The notes under the pieces: generated by a model
The model's input: the letters and a program-made list of their open reading frames with translations, nothing else
Told to the model about the DNA's origin: nothing
Databases searched by the model: none
Program-made: the position numbers and the translations under genes
Shown: piece by piece, positions 8,296 to 17,305 of the stretch
Numbering within the stretch: the stretch's first letter is position 1
Layout of the letters: the number at the start of each line of letters is the position of its first letter
Assembly (NCBI RefSeq): GCF_003576455.2
Contig: NZ_CP032869.1
Span: 3,038,001-3,102,000 of the forward strand
DNA from: Mucilaginibacter celer
GTDB taxonomy: Bacteria; Bacteroidota; Bacteroidia; Sphingobacteriales; Sphingobacteriaceae
DNA length: 64,000 bases
Reading direction: 5' to 3'

Positions 8296-9657
8296 TTATC
8301 CCTTCAAAAACTCACCATACCAACGGCCCGATGCTTTAACCGTTCGTTTTTGCGTGGCGTGATCAACGTGAATTAACCCAAAACGGGGGTGATAGCCTTC
8401 GGCCCATTCAAAATTATCGGTTAATGTCCAAACAAAATAGCCGCTCACTTTGCAGCCTTCGTTTTTGGCCTTCAAAACCTGCGCTATGTAGTTTTGCAGG
8501 TATTGCCGCCTTTGCGGGTCGTTTACTTCACCATCGGTAACAGAATCGGGAAAAGCGGAACCGTTTTCGGTAATGATAATTTTTTTTACACCGGGATATG
8601 CATCATATTTTTTTATCATGTGATAAATAGAAGGCGGATAAACCTCCCAGCGCATAGCTGTAAGCTCAACGCCCCGTTTTTCGGCCTTAACCATACTGGC
8701 CTGGATATATGGCGTAAAAAACGAGTGTTTCACCACTTCGCGGGTATAGTTTTGAATGCCGATGAAATCAAAATCAAATTTCAGCTTATCCTCATCGCCG
8801 GGATAAAAGTATTTTTTAAGATCCCGCAATGCAGGCAAGTCGGCTATAGGGTAACCCATGCCCAGCAAAGGCTCGATGTAGAGCCTGTTTATCAATGCAT
8901 CGGCACGTACGGCAGCAGCAATGTCCTTAGGTTTATCGGTGTACGGTGTAATTTGCGAGCAGGAAAACGTAGTACCTATCTGTGCCGATGCGGGCAGCAG
9001 TTTGCGTAAAATCCTGCCGCCTTCGGCAATACTTAAGGTAACGTGGTGAATGGCAGGTGTAAAATTCTTCATACCGCTTCGCCCGGGCGCGTGGATGCCG
9101 AAAAAATATCCGGCACCGGTGAAAACAACCGGCTCGTTCATTACCATCCAATGTTTTACCCTGTCGCCAAAGTTTTGAGCGCAAATAGTGATAAACTCGC
9201 TGAACCAGCCTATAACCTCGCGGTTTGTCCATCCTCCTTTTACCTCAAGCACATGGGGCAAATCCCAATGGTAAACGGTAAGCCATGGTTCAATGCCTTG
9301 TTTAATACAGTAGTTTATTACCCGGTTATAGTAATCAATACCCGCCTGGTTAACTCTGCCGGTGCCATCGGGTAAAATGCGGGTCCAGGAGATAGAGAAG
9401 CGGAAATTGGGGATACTGAGTTGTTTGATCAGGTCGATATCCTGTTCGTACCGGTTATAAAAATCACAGGCTTCAATGGCGTGATCGCCGTTAAGGATTT
9501 TCCCTTTTTTAGCGGTGAATACATCCCATACGGATAGCCCTTTACCATCTGCATCATGTGCACCCTCTACCTGGAATGCGGCGGTAGAAACACCCCAGTC
9601 AAAGTCGCTGCCAAAAAGATCCTTGCTTAATTGTATATTCCGGTCAGTAAGTTCCAT
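8296..9657 (-). CDS. Glycoside hydrolase family 1 beta-glucosidase
   Basis: A 453-residue GH1 TIM-barrel enzyme that hydrolyses beta-glucosides or related beta-glycosides by a retaining mechanism. The acid/base Glu175 is in MVMNEPV and the nucleophile Glu364 in IIITENG. The N-terminal GVSTAAFQVEGA and C-terminal WTLTDNFEWAEGY aglycone and glycone-binding signatures are intact. There is no signal peptide, so it should act in the cytoplasm on imported oligosaccharides. No transporter or SusC/D pair is adjacent. The ATG at 9657 fits the family N-terminus. Preference among glucoside, galactoside and fucoside cannot be told. Confidence 0.93.
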   Translation of the reverse strand: MELTDRNIQLSKDLFGSDFDWGVSTAAFQVEGAHDADGKGLSVWDVFTAKKGKILNGDHAIEACDFYNRYEQDIDLIKQLSIPNFRFSISWTRILPDGTGRVNQAGIDYYNRVINYCIKQGIEPWLTVYHWDLPHVLEVKGGWTNREVIGWFSEFITICAQNFGDRVKHWMVMNEPVVFTGAGYFFGIHAPGRSGMKNFTPAIHHVTLSIAEGGRILRKLLPASAQIGTTFSCSQITPYTDKPKDIAAAVRADALINRLYIEPLLGMGYPIADLPALRDLKKYFYPGDEDKLKFDFDFIGIQNYTREVVKHSFFTPYIQASMVKAEKRGVELTAMRWEVYPPSIYHMIKKYDAYPGVKKIIITENGSAFPDSVTDGEVNDPQRRQYLQNYIAQVLKAKNEGCKVSGYFVWTLTDNFEWAEGYHPRFGLIHVDHATQKRTVKASGRWYGEFLKG

Positions 9658-9957
9658 TAATTTGAGCTACAAAAGCCCAAAAGTGCAATTATATTTATAA
9701 ATGAAAAACTACAAAATGATAACTTAATGTATAAACGATGAACGCATACTTTTAAGCATCATCCACTGGCGAAAACCGGTGATCAATTTTGTGATATTGA
9801 AAATGAAATTCATAACATTGCCTTTTAGATACAACATAAAGGTAGCAAGCAGATGTTTGCTGAATATAACAACCATGTTATATAATTGTTAACCAGCCTA
9901 TTTCACGTAGCAAGATACAAATTTTTTATTGGAGTATGTTTGTTATTTTTGAGTTGT
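9658..9957. other. Divergent intergenic region, beta-glucosidase / DinB
   Basis: A 300-base AT-rich spacer between divergent genes. Two overlapping -7 type boxes (9935-9942 TATGTTTG and 9944-9951 TATTTTTG) lie just before the DinB-like start. No -33 box, operator palindrome or RNA structure was recognised elsewhere in it. Confidence 0.4.
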
Positions 9958-10425
9958 ATGAAAGCCTATTTTATCAAACTGTTTGATTACAACAAATTTG
10001 CCACCCAACAGATTTTAACGGCTATGGCCGATAAAGACACACCCGCCGTTACCATAAAGCTGATGACGCACCTCCTTACCACCGAGCTGGTTTGGCTTGA
10101 ACGCTGCAGCCTCGCCACCCCTACCATGACCACGCCCTGGCCCGAACCGCTTAGCATCGACCAATGCAAGCAGTTGGTTAGCCCGAGACACCAGGCCTGG
10201 ACCTCATTTATTGATGAGTTGAGCGAAGCTGATTTTGATAAGGTAATCCCCTATCACAGCTTTGCCGGCGATTATTATGAAAACCAACTCAACGAAATTA
10301 TAACCCACGTAATTAATCATGGTACTCATACAAGGGCCCAGATAGGACAGCAACTAAAATTTGCCGGTGCCCAAACTTTACCCATTACAGATTATAGTTA
10401 TTATTTAAGACTACTAAACAGCTAA
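9958..10425 (+). CDS. DinB-family metal-binding four-helix protein
   Basis: A 155-residue protein of the DinB/YfiT-like putative metalloenzyme family (four-helix bundle). The usual three-histidine site can be picked out: His38 in LMTHLL and the C-terminal cluster in THVINHGTHTRAQIG. Family members include thiol-dependent S-transferases, but most have no assigned reaction, so no function is given here. The frame extends 24 codons upstream, but that part covers the -7 boxes and encodes a spurious hydrophobic run. The ATG at 9958 gives the normal family N-terminus (MKAYFIKLFDYNKFA). Confidence 0.75.
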   Translation: MKAYFIKLFDYNKFATQQILTAMADKDTPAVTIKLMTHLLTTELVWLERCSLATPTMTTPWPEPLSIDQCKQLVSPRHQAWTSFIDELSEADFDKVIPYHSFAGDYYENQLNEIITHVINHGTHTRAQIGQQLKFAGAQTLPITDYSYYLRLLNS

Positions 10426-10467
10426 ACATTTAGCATATTTGCAGGGTTCACCAGGCTATCAAAAACT

Positions 10468-10878
10468 ATGAAAAAATTATATTTAGCGCTTTTGGCCGGC
10501 ATCGCGTTATCCGCCTGCAACGATACCAAAAAACAGGAAAAAGACCTTTTAAACCAGGTAATTGCCGTACATGATAAGGTAATGGCCAGCGACGAGCAGT
10601 TGATGAAAAACAAAATGCTGCTTGATAGCCTTGTTAAGCACGCTTCGCCTGCTGTGAATATGGACACGGCTAAAGCATATATCAAACAAATTGATGATGC
10701 GGATAATGCCATGAGCGACTGGATGCATAATTTTGATGCCGAAAACAAGGGCAAAACACACCAGGAGATTATGACTTATCTTGAAGATCAAAAAAAACTG
10801 ATTGTTAAAATAGATACACAAATTGCAAGTGCTGTAGCTGGCTCAACTAAATATATTACCCAAATACCGGTTAAATAA
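10468..10878 (+). CDS. Small lipoprotein of unknown function
   Basis: A 136-residue protein with a type II signal peptide (lipobox LSAC, Cys17). The mature part is mainly helical and charged (KKQEKDLLNQVIAVHDKVMASDEQLM), likely forming an antiparallel helical hairpin. No catalytic motif is visible. Its stop codon shares one base with the ATG of the SCO gene, and the cytochrome c gene follows, so it is the first member of a three-lipoprotein operon. A near-match -7 box (CATATTTG) lies about 27 bases upstream. It probably assists the redox pair, but this is only context. Confidence 0.7.
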   Translation: MKKLYLALLAGIALSACNDTKKQEKDLLNQVIAVHDKVMASDEQLMKNKMLLDSLVKHASPAVNMDTAKAYIKQIDDADNAMSDWMHNFDAENKGKTHQEIMTYLEDQKKLIVKIDTQIASAVAGSTKYITQIPVK

Positions 10879-11528
10879 TGAAGAAACTATGGATAGGCGT
10901 AATTGCAATAATGCTTTTTAATGCCTGCAAATCAAACGATAACAAAACCGCGCTGCCTATATTGGGATACAAAACACCGGTTACCAAAACGGTTAACGGC
11001 AAAACCGTAACGGATACCGAATATGCCACCATACCGGCATTTAAGTTTGTAAACCAATACGGCGATACCATTACCGAAAAAAGCCTGGCCGGCAAAATTT
11101 ACGTTGCCGATTTCTTTTTCACCACCTGCCCTTCTATTTGCCCGGTTATGCACCGCAATATGCTTAATGTATATAAAGAGTTTAAGGATGATGCCGATTT
11201 CAGGATCATTTCGCATACTATCGACCCAAAATACGATACCGTACCGGTATTAAAACGGCATGCCGATAAGCTTGGCATTGCCGGCAACACCTGGTGGCTA
11301 TTGCATGGCGAAAAGGGCGATACTTATAAAATATCAAAAAACTACCTGCAAAGCGTATCCGAAAAAAATCCGAAAGGCGAATACATTCATGATGGTTTTT
11401 TTATTTTGATTGATAAGCAAAAACGCATCCGCGGCAGCTACGAAGGTACCGACCCTGCAGAGGTAACCAAACTGATAGCCGATATCAAAACCCTCAAAGC
11501 CGAACCAGATCAAATCAGCGCGAAATGA
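10878..11528 (+). CDS. SCO1/SenC-family copper chaperone / thiol-disulfide protein
   Basis: A 216-residue lipoprotein (lipobox FNAC, Cys17) with a thioredoxin fold. The copper or redox motif is TTCPSICP with Cys84 and Cys88 (CxxxC), and the third copper ligand is His171 in YIHDGFFIL. All three ligands of Sco proteins are present, so copper delivery to the CuA centre of a cytochrome oxidase, or thiol reduction in the periplasm, is likely. It overlaps the upstream lipoprotein by one base and the downstream cytochrome c by four, so the three are translationally coupled. No oxidase subunits are in the window. Confidence 0.88.
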   Translation: MKKLWIGVIAIMLFNACKSNDNKTALPILGYKTPVTKTVNGKTVTDTEYATIPAFKFVNQYGDTITEKSLAGKIYVADFFFTTCPSICPVMHRNMLNVYKEFKDDADFRIISHTIDPKYDTVPVLKRHADKLGIAGNTWWLLHGEKGDTYKISKNYLQSVSEKNPKGEYIHDGFFILIDKQKRIRGSYEGTDPAEVTKLIADIKTLKAEPDQISAK

Positions 11529-11941
11529 AATTAGTTTTTTGCGGTTTGCTTGCTATGATGGTGGTTATTTTGGCCGCATCGTGCCAAAACGAACAGGAGA
11601 TAGAGTTTAACCGTTACTACTCGGGCGGCAGTGCGCTTTATCAGCAGTATTGCCAAAATTGCCACGGCAAGGAGGGCCTGGGCCTGCAGTCGCTCATTCC
11701 ACCGCTTACTGATTCTACGTATTTAAAGAACAATAAAACAAAACTGGCCTGTTTTGTACAAAAAGGCCTTGAAGGTAAAATAACTGTCAACGGCCGCGTT
11801 TTTGACGATCAGATGCAGGGTGATGATCTTTCACCCATCGAAATTGCTAAAGTGCTTACCTACATCACCAATTCGTTCGGCAACAAACTGGGAACCATTA
11901 ACCTTGAACAGGTGCAGGGCGATTTGAAGAATTGTAAATAA
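11525..11941 (+). CDS. Class I cytochrome c lipoprotein
   Basis: A 138-residue protein with lipobox AASC (Cys20) and one heme c site CQNCH (Cys43, Cys46, His47). A plausible distal methionine is in FDDQMQGD, followed by the closing helix IEIAKVLTYITNSF. It should be a membrane-tethered periplasmic electron carrier. It overlaps the SCO gene through an ATGA, consistent with a joint role in respiratory electron transfer or its assembly. Short for a cytochrome c but complete. Confidence 0.88.
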   Translation: MKLVFCGLLAMMVVILAASCQNEQEIEFNRYYSGGSALYQQYCQNCHGKEGLGLQSLIPPLTDSTYLKNNKTKLACFVQKGLEGKITVNGRVFDDQMQGDDLSPIEIAKVLTYITNSFGNKLGTINLEQVQGDLKNCK

Positions 11942-12073
11942 CTTTTAGCTCATAGTTGATAGTTCATGGATCATGGTAGCTGCATTTTGCATTTTGGGCA
12001 ATCCTCCCCAAAAACCATGAACTATGATCTATGAACCATGAACCACCAACAAATTTCCCTATCTTTACACCCG

Positions 12074-12450
12074 CAAAACGTTCTATCGCTGCCAGCTTGT
12101 TTGGCGGAGGAAAGTCCGGGCAACATAGAGCATCCTGCTTCCTAACGGGAAGGCGCCGGCAGCCGGCGACAGCAAAGTGCCACAGAGAAAATACCGCCCG
12201 CTTAGGTGGGTAAGGGTGAAAACGTGAGGTAAGAGCTCACGGCATAACCGGGCGACCGGCTATGACGGTAAACCTCAGGAGTTGAAAAACCAAATAGGTC
12301 CCGAAAGCGGAGTTGCTCGCTCCCGTATCGGTCGTAAGGCCGGTCGTTGGGATGGGTAGGTTGTTTAAACCTGTTAGTGATAACAGGGCCAGATAAATGA
12401 TAGAAGTTGCCTTAACTGGCAATACAGAACCCGGCTTACAGGTTTGCTGC
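12074..12450 (+). ncRNA. rnpB: RNase P RNA (bacterial type A)
   Basis: The catalytic RNA that trims tRNA 5' ends. Conserved core elements occur in order: GGAGGAAAGTCCGGGC (12104-12122), the CACAGAGAAAATACCGCC region, GGTAAGGGTGAAA, and near the 3' end ATAGAAGTTGCC and ACAGAACCCGGCTTA. Size fits type A. The 5' and 3' ends are approximate because the P1 pairing could not be fixed by eye. A TATCTTTA box (12060-12067) is a plausible -7 element, and a strong terminator follows directly. Short open frames across it are not genes. Confidence 0.93.
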
Positions 12451-12457
12451 TGTATTA

Positions 12458-12486
12458 CCCCTTGCTGCAAAGCGAGGGGTTTTTTA
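12458..12486 (+). terminator. Rho-independent terminator of rnpB
   Basis: A perfect 9-bp stem (12458-12466 with 12471-12479, one G-T pair) closed by a GCAA tetraloop and followed by a run of T. It is an unambiguous intrinsic terminator. Confidence 0.9.
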
Positions 12487-12635
12487 TTTTATCGCAAACA
12501 TTTTGCAATTAATTTGAAAATAAGGCAAACATTTATGCCTTTTAAACCTTTTAAGCACATTAAAAGTGTTTGTTTTTCTATACAAACCCTATATATTAGC
12601 GCTTAAACATAACTACCTGGATTTAAATATAAAAC

Positions 12636-14018
12636 ATGGCTAAAATTTTAATAATTGACGATGAGCGGTCGATCCGGAGCACGCTTCGCGAGATATTGGA
12701 GTATGAAGATTATGAAGTTGAAGACGTAGACAACGGAGTTGACGGTTTACAGCTTATTGAAAAAAAGGATTACGACCTGGTACTTTGCGATATCAAAATG
12801 AATCGCATGGATGGCATGGAGGTTTTAACCGAAGGCCTTGCCATTAAACCCGACCTGCCCTTTATCATGATATCAGGCCACGGCACGGTTGAAACCGCCG
12901 TTGAGGCCAGTAAAAAAGGCGCGTTCGATTTTATCTCGAAACCGCCTGATCTGAACCGCCTGCTTATCACCGTTCGCAACGCGCTTGATCGTGGTAGTTT
13001 GGTTGTTGAGGCCAAAGTTTTAAAACGCAAAGTATCTAAGGTTCGCCCTATTTTAGGCGATTCGCAGGCAATAATTAAAATAAAGGAAACTATCGACAGG
13101 GTAGCTCCCACCGATGCCCGCGTATTGGTAACCGGTGCCAACGGCAGCGGTAAAGAACTGGTTGCACGTTGGCTGCACGAAAAATCACACCGTTCATCGG
13201 CCCCTATTATAGAGGTGAACTGCGCGGCCATTCCTTCCGAGTTGATTGAAAGCGAACTATTCGGTCACGAAAAAGGATCGTTTACATCGGCTATTAAACA
13301 AAGGATAGGCAAATTTGAATCGGCCAATGGCGGTACCCTGTTTTTGGATGAGATTGGCGATATGAGCCAATCGGCACAGGCCAAGGTATTGCGTGCCCTG
13401 CAGGAAAATAAAATTACCCGGGTTGGCGGCGAAAAGGAAATTGATGTTGATGTACGTGTGGTAGCGGCAACCAACAAAGATTTGCTTAAAGAAATTGAAG
13501 CCGGCAACTTCAGGATGGACTTGTACCACCGCCTGAGCGTAATCCTGATCCATGTGCCACCACTCATTGAACGTAAGGACGATATCCCCCTGTTAACCCA
13601 GGCTTTTTTGGATGAGATTTGCAGCGAGTACGGCATGCCGGTTAAAAAGATCTCAGATGCGGCGCTGGAAGCATTAAAATCATTACCTTGGACAGGTAAT
13701 ATCCGCGAACTGCGCAACATGGTTGAGCGTTTAATTATTTTGAGCGATAAGATCATAACCGACAGCGATGTAAAAGCTTTTGCTAACCCATCGGCACCGG
13801 TTACCGCGGTTGCGGGTGAAGCGGCGGCAGCGCCACAAACTGATTTCGACCAGTTTAATAACTTCCAGGAGTACAAGGATTATGCTGAGCGCGAGTACAT
13901 CAAATTCAAACTCGAAAAAAACAACTGGAATGTATCCAAAACGGCTGATGATATCGATATTCAGCGTAGTCACCTCTACAGTAAAATTGAAAAATTTGGT
14001 TTGAAAAGAGGCGAGTAA
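12636..14018 (+). CDS. NtrC-type sigma-54 response regulator with GSFTSA loop
   Basis: A 460-residue response regulator. The receiver has the acidic pocket IIDDE, phospho-acceptor Asp52 (LCDIKM) and Lys102. The AAA+ domain has Walker A GANGSGKE (about 168-175), Walker B GGTLFLDEIGD, and an arginine-finger region. The C-terminal Fis-type helix-turn-helix ends FGLKRGE. It should activate RpoN promoters when phosphorylated. The sigma-54-contacting loop reads GSFTSA (214-219) rather than the canonical GAFTGA, changing two positions, including the glycine at position five. No cognate kinase is adjacent; the TPR kinases 4.5 kb upstream are HisKA types and could be partners, but nothing shows it. 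Confidence 0.92.
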   Translation: MAKILIIDDERSIRSTLREILEYEDYEVEDVDNGVDGLQLIEKKDYDLVLCDIKMNRMDGMEVLTEGLAIKPDLPFIMISGHGTVETAVEASKKGAFDFISKPPDLNRLLITVRNALDRGSLVVEAKVLKRKVSKVRPILGDSQAIIKIKETIDRVAPTDARVLVTGANGSGKELVARWLHEKSHRSSAPIIEVNCAAIPSELIESELFGHEKGSFTSAIKQRIGKFESANGGTLFLDEIGDMSQSAQAKVLRALQENKITRVGGEKEIDVDVRVVAATNKDLLKEIEAGNFRMDLYHRLSVILIHVPPLIERKDDIPLLTQAFLDEICSEYGMPVKKISDAALEALKSLPWTGNIRELRNMVERLIILSDKIITDSDVKAFANPSAPVTAVAGEAAAAPQTDFDQFNNFQEYKDYAEREYIKFKLEKNNWNVSKTADDIDIQRSHLYSKIEKFGLKRGE

Positions 14019-14040
14019 TAATAACTTTTGAAATTATTTT

Positions 14041-14078
14041 AAAAAGCATAGGCAAAATTATTGTCTATGCTTTTTTTT
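14041..14078 (+). terminator. Terminator of the sigma-54 regulator gene
   Basis: A 15-bp stem (14041-14055 with 14061-14075, one G-T pair), a 5-base loop and a run of T 22 bases after the stop codon. Confidence 0.85.
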
Positions 14079-14116
14079 ATGCTATCATTGTATATCCAAT
14101 AACCTTTATTAACAGC

Positions 14117-14584
14117 ATGAAAACCTATTACTTAGCATCTTTTTTGTTATTAACCTTAGCGGCCTGCAACAATCAATCAAAAGAAGTTACCGAAACACCA
14201 AAAGCGGCAACCACGCTTGATGGCACCTGGCACCTTATCTCGAGCAAAAGCATCCAGAAAGGCGACACTACAGTAACCACCCCGCCAAAAGACCAGGAAA
14301 TGTTTAAGATGTTTAACGCCACCAACTTCGCGTTTTTTACGCACGATTTGGTGCATGGTAAAACGGCTAAGCCATATTATTCTTCGGGCGCCGGCACTTA
14401 TACCTTAAACGGCGACGATTACACCGAACACCTGGCCTACTGCGATGCCCGTGATTGGGAAAACCGCGATTTTAAATTCAAGCTTACCGTTACTAACGAT
14501 ACCCTGGTGCAAAAAGGTATTGAGAAGATTGACAGCCTGAAGGTAGATCACGAGATAATTGAGACTTATGTGAAGGTGAAGTAA
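14117..14584 (+). CDS. Lipocalin-like small lipoprotein
   Basis: A 155-residue protein with a signal peptide and lipobox LAAC (Cys17). The mature domain begins LDGTWHLIS, the opening typical of Bacteroidota lipocalin-like beta-barrel domains, and continues as alternating beta strands (YTLNGDDYTEHLAYC, KFKLTVTNDTLVQKG). Such proteins are membrane-anchored and may bind small hydrophobic ligands; no ligand can be named. It stands alone between two terminators. Confidence 0.65.
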   Translation: MKTYYLASFLLLTLAACNNQSKEVTETPKAATTLDGTWHLISSKSIQKGDTTVTTPPKDQEMFKMFNATNFAFFTHDLVHGKTAKPYYSSGAGTYTLNGDDYTEHLAYCDARDWENRDFKFKLTVTNDTLVQKGIEKIDSLKVDHEIIETYVKVK

Positions 14585-14612
14585 TCAGCCACAAATTTCG
14601 AAAAGATACCTG

Positions 14613-14639
14613 AGCCCGCATTGCCGGGCTTTTCATTTT
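14613..14639 (+). terminator. Terminator of the lipocalin-like gene
   Basis: A short stem AGCCCG / CGGGCT (14613-14618 with 14625-14630) followed by a T-rich tract, 28 bases after the stop. Confidence 0.75.
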
Positions 14640-14697
14640 TTATGTCTTTTAATAATCTTAATTATTTGTAGCTTGAGTACACAAATCCTAAAAAGGC

Positions 14698-16323
14698 ATG
14701 TCTATCCTATTTCATTATAAAATACTGGTAACCTTATCATTATTCAGCCTATCGCTTAACCGCTGCCATACACAGCCTGCTGACAGTGTAAAAAGAAACA
14801 GCCAGGCTTTTCCAAATAATAAAGTCCTTACATCGGCTCCATCTATAGTTCCACTCAAAAACATGTTTGGCGTAAACACTTACGAGTGGAATTTTTTACA
14901 GGATCCGGCGAATCCTAATCTTAAAAGCACCATTTACGAAACCAACATGTCGCTCATTAAATCATTCAGCGGCATCAGGCATTATCTTAACTGGGGGCGA
15001 ATGGAGAGTACTAAAGGCAATTATACTTTCAGTCCGGCGCATGATGGCAGCTGGGATTATGATTTGATTTACGCCCGTTGCAAGCAGGATGGTATTTTTG
15101 TTTTGGCTGATATAAAAACCTGTCCGCCCTGGATTGTAGATACTTATCCTAAAGATATGCAGGATAAGGAGAATGCCCCTCTCCCCTATGGATTGAACAA
15201 ATCGGATCCTGCCAGTTATACCAATCAGGCCCGCATGGCTTTTCAGTTTGCCGCACGTTATGGTTCCAATAAAAATATTGATAGAAATCTGGTTAAAGCT
15301 GATGCAAGCACCCGCTGGCCGAATGACCCGCCCAACCAAATAAAAATTGGATTGGATCTGGTAAAATATGTTGAGTGCGATAACGAACGCGATAAATGGT
15401 GGAAAGGCCCGGCAACCGAACAAACCGCCGAAGAATATGCAGCCAATATGTCGGCGTTTTATGATGGCAACCTCGGTAAATTGGGTAAAGATGTGGGTGT
15501 AAAACAGGCCGACCCAGCTATGTTGGTAGTAATGGGCGGATTAGCAACATGCGATATTAACTTTGTTAAAAAGATGATTGAATGGTGCAAAACAAACCGC
15601 GGCTACCGGGCTGATGGCAGCATTAATTTATGTTTTGATGTAATTAACTATCATTACTACAGTAACAACGGTAATATTTTAACCCACGCTAAATCGACCA
15701 CCGGCGTAGCGCCCGAATTATCCATGGCGGGCGAAATTGCGGATGAGTTTGTAAAACTTGCAAAATCGTTAAGCAAGCCCGTGCCCGTTTGGGTAACCGA
15801 GGCCGGCTATGATATTAACCAGGGCAGCTACCAGAAAGCCTCCTACATAGGTAATAAAACGCCGCTTGAAACCCAGGGCGATTGGATTTTACGCACATCA
15901 TTACTGTATATGCGTCATGGCATACAGCGCTTGTTTTTTTACCAGCTTTTAGATGATACCCCAAATGCTGATGTACAATATGCAACATCGGGCCTGGCCG
16001 AAAACGGTAAGCGCCGCCCCGCTGCCGATTATATTTTGCAGGCAAACAAGTTGCTGGGGAATTATAAATATGCCGGCACCATAAATACAGATCCGCTGGT
16101 TGATAAGTACGTTTCCGGTTCAAAAACCATGTATATTTTAGCCGTGCCCGACCAGAAAGGGCGCACTGCCAACTATGTGCTTAATGTAGCTGCGGCAAAG
16201 GCAAACATTTATACCTTAACACCCGGAGCAAATGATGCAGCTAAACAAACAGTTGATACCAATAATGGCAAGTTAAGCGTAAATGTATCTGAAACGCCGG
16301 TTATTGTTGAACCTGTAAATTAA
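14698..16323 (+). CDS. Secreted clan GH-A glycoside hydrolase
   Basis: A 541-residue protein with an N-terminal hydrophobic export segment ending near LNRCHTQ (possible atypical lipobox). A TIM-barrel follows, with likely acid/base Glu230 in VECDNERDKW and nucleophile Glu368 in VWVTEAGYD, the strand-4 and strand-7 positions of clan GH-A. A beta-sandwich tail (about 450-541) follows. The arrangement resembles GH39 or neighbouring families, but no single family can be assigned by eye. It overlaps the convergent fructosamine kinase by 4 bases. It probably acts in the periplasm or on the cell surface on plant or microbial polysaccharide. Confidence 0.72.
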   Translation: MSILFHYKILVTLSLFSLSLNRCHTQPADSVKRNSQAFPNNKVLTSAPSIVPLKNMFGVNTYEWNFLQDPANPNLKSTIYETNMSLIKSFSGIRHYLNWGRMESTKGNYTFSPAHDGSWDYDLIYARCKQDGIFVLADIKTCPPWIVDTYPKDMQDKENAPLPYGLNKSDPASYTNQARMAFQFAARYGSNKNIDRNLVKADASTRWPNDPPNQIKIGLDLVKYVECDNERDKWWKGPATEQTAEEYAANMSAFYDGNLGKLGKDVGVKQADPAMLVVMGGLATCDINFVKKMIEWCKTNRGYRADGSINLCFDVINYHYYSNNGNILTHAKSTTGVAPELSMAGEIADEFVKLAKSLSKPVPVWVTEAGYDINQGSYQKASYIGNKTPLETQGDWILRTSLLYMRHGIQRLFFYQLLDDTPNADVQYATSGLAENGKRRPAADYILQANKLLGNYKYAGTINTDPLVDKYVSGSKTMYILAVPDQKGRTANYVLNVAAAKANIYTLTPGANDAAKQTVDTNNGKLSVNVSETPVIVEPVN

Positions 16324-17195
16324 ATAAACGAGGAGAGATTTTGCCTCACCTGCCGGGCATAGCCGCCGCCAAACAGGTTTACGTGTATAAGCAAAGGGTA
16401 TAAATTCCAAAGTTTGAGGCGTTGCTGCCAGCCTTTCGGTAAAGGGAACGCCTCGTGATAGGCCTGGTAAAAAACGTTATCGAAGCCACCAAACAGGGTT
16501 GTCATGGCAATATCAAACTCGCGGTTACTGTAGCTCACAGCCGGATCAATAAGGTATGGAACACCATCAGTACCGATGAGATAATTTCCAGACCAAAGAT
16601 CACCGTGAATAAGCGATGGTGGCTCTTCATCAAAAAGTGAGGGGAGCTTTTTATATACCTCTTCAAATAAACGTACATCTGCTTTGGTTAATTCATTTTT
16701 ATCAACTGCCATTTTAACCATAGGTTGCAGGCGTTCTTCAATAAAAAAACCACTCCAGGTATTGTGCCATCTGTTGCTTTGCGCTAATGACCCCATATAG
16801 TTATCAGCAAAAAAACCAAAGCGGCTATCGGTGTTACCATGCATTTGAGCGAGTTGGGTACCAAGCATTGCCGATGATGCGCTGTTCCCCGGTACCGCAT
16901 CAATCCATTGCAAAACCAAATAACTATAAGCCTCAAAATCGCCCTGTAAAATAATCTGGGGAACTGCTACCGAGGCAGTTTTGCTGATTGCTGATAAGCC
17001 TTCCTTTTCTTTTAAAAACATACCGGGATAAGCATACCTGTCATTCAACTTTAACAAATAATCATTATCAGCCCCTTGCAATTTGTATAGATGGTTTATA
17101 TCTCCGCCGCTAACTGTATTAACACCGGTTATCGTTATATCGAGCTTGTTCTGAAGATTATTGATCAGCGAAACAGGAATCAGATTTTGAACCAT
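16320..17195 (-). CDS. Fructosamine kinase family protein
   Basis: A 291-residue kinase of the fructosamine-3-kinase / ketosamine-3-kinase family (APH-like fold). Such enzymes phosphorylate sugars attached to amines and so promote deglycation. The catalytic loop is LIHGDLWSGN (Asp199) and the metal-binding Asp217 is in LIDPAVSY. The GGDINHLYKL nucleotide loop is near the N-terminus. Length is usual. It is convergent with and overlaps the glycoside hydrolase by four bases, so the two are not in one operon. Confidence 0.9.
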   Translation of the reverse strand: MVQNLIPVSLINNLQNKLDITITGVNTVSGGDINHLYKLQGADNDYLLKLNDRYAYPGMFLKEKEGLSAISKTASVAVPQIILQGDFEAYSYLVLQWIDAVPGNSASSAMLGTQLAQMHGNTDSRFGFFADNYMGSLAQSNRWHNTWSGFFIEERLQPMVKMAVDKNELTKADVRLFEEVYKKLPSLFDEEPPSLIHGDLWSGNYLIGTDGVPYLIDPAVSYSNREFDIAMTTLFGGFDNVFYQAYHEAFPLPKGWQQRLKLWNLYPLLIHVNLFGGGYARQVRQNLSSFI

Positions 17196-17305
17196 AGATT
17201 ATTGGTAAAGTTGTTAATACCGTTCAACTAAAATATATTTTTTATCTCTTAATTAAATTTCAATAATTATCTACGTTCATATTTAGTCCTTATCACAATA
17301 ATTCA

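Noticed and set aside
12031..12606. Open frames of 60-77 codons on both strands across 12.0-12.6 kb
   Set aside because: They lie on RNase P RNA and its terminator, which explain the sequence fully.
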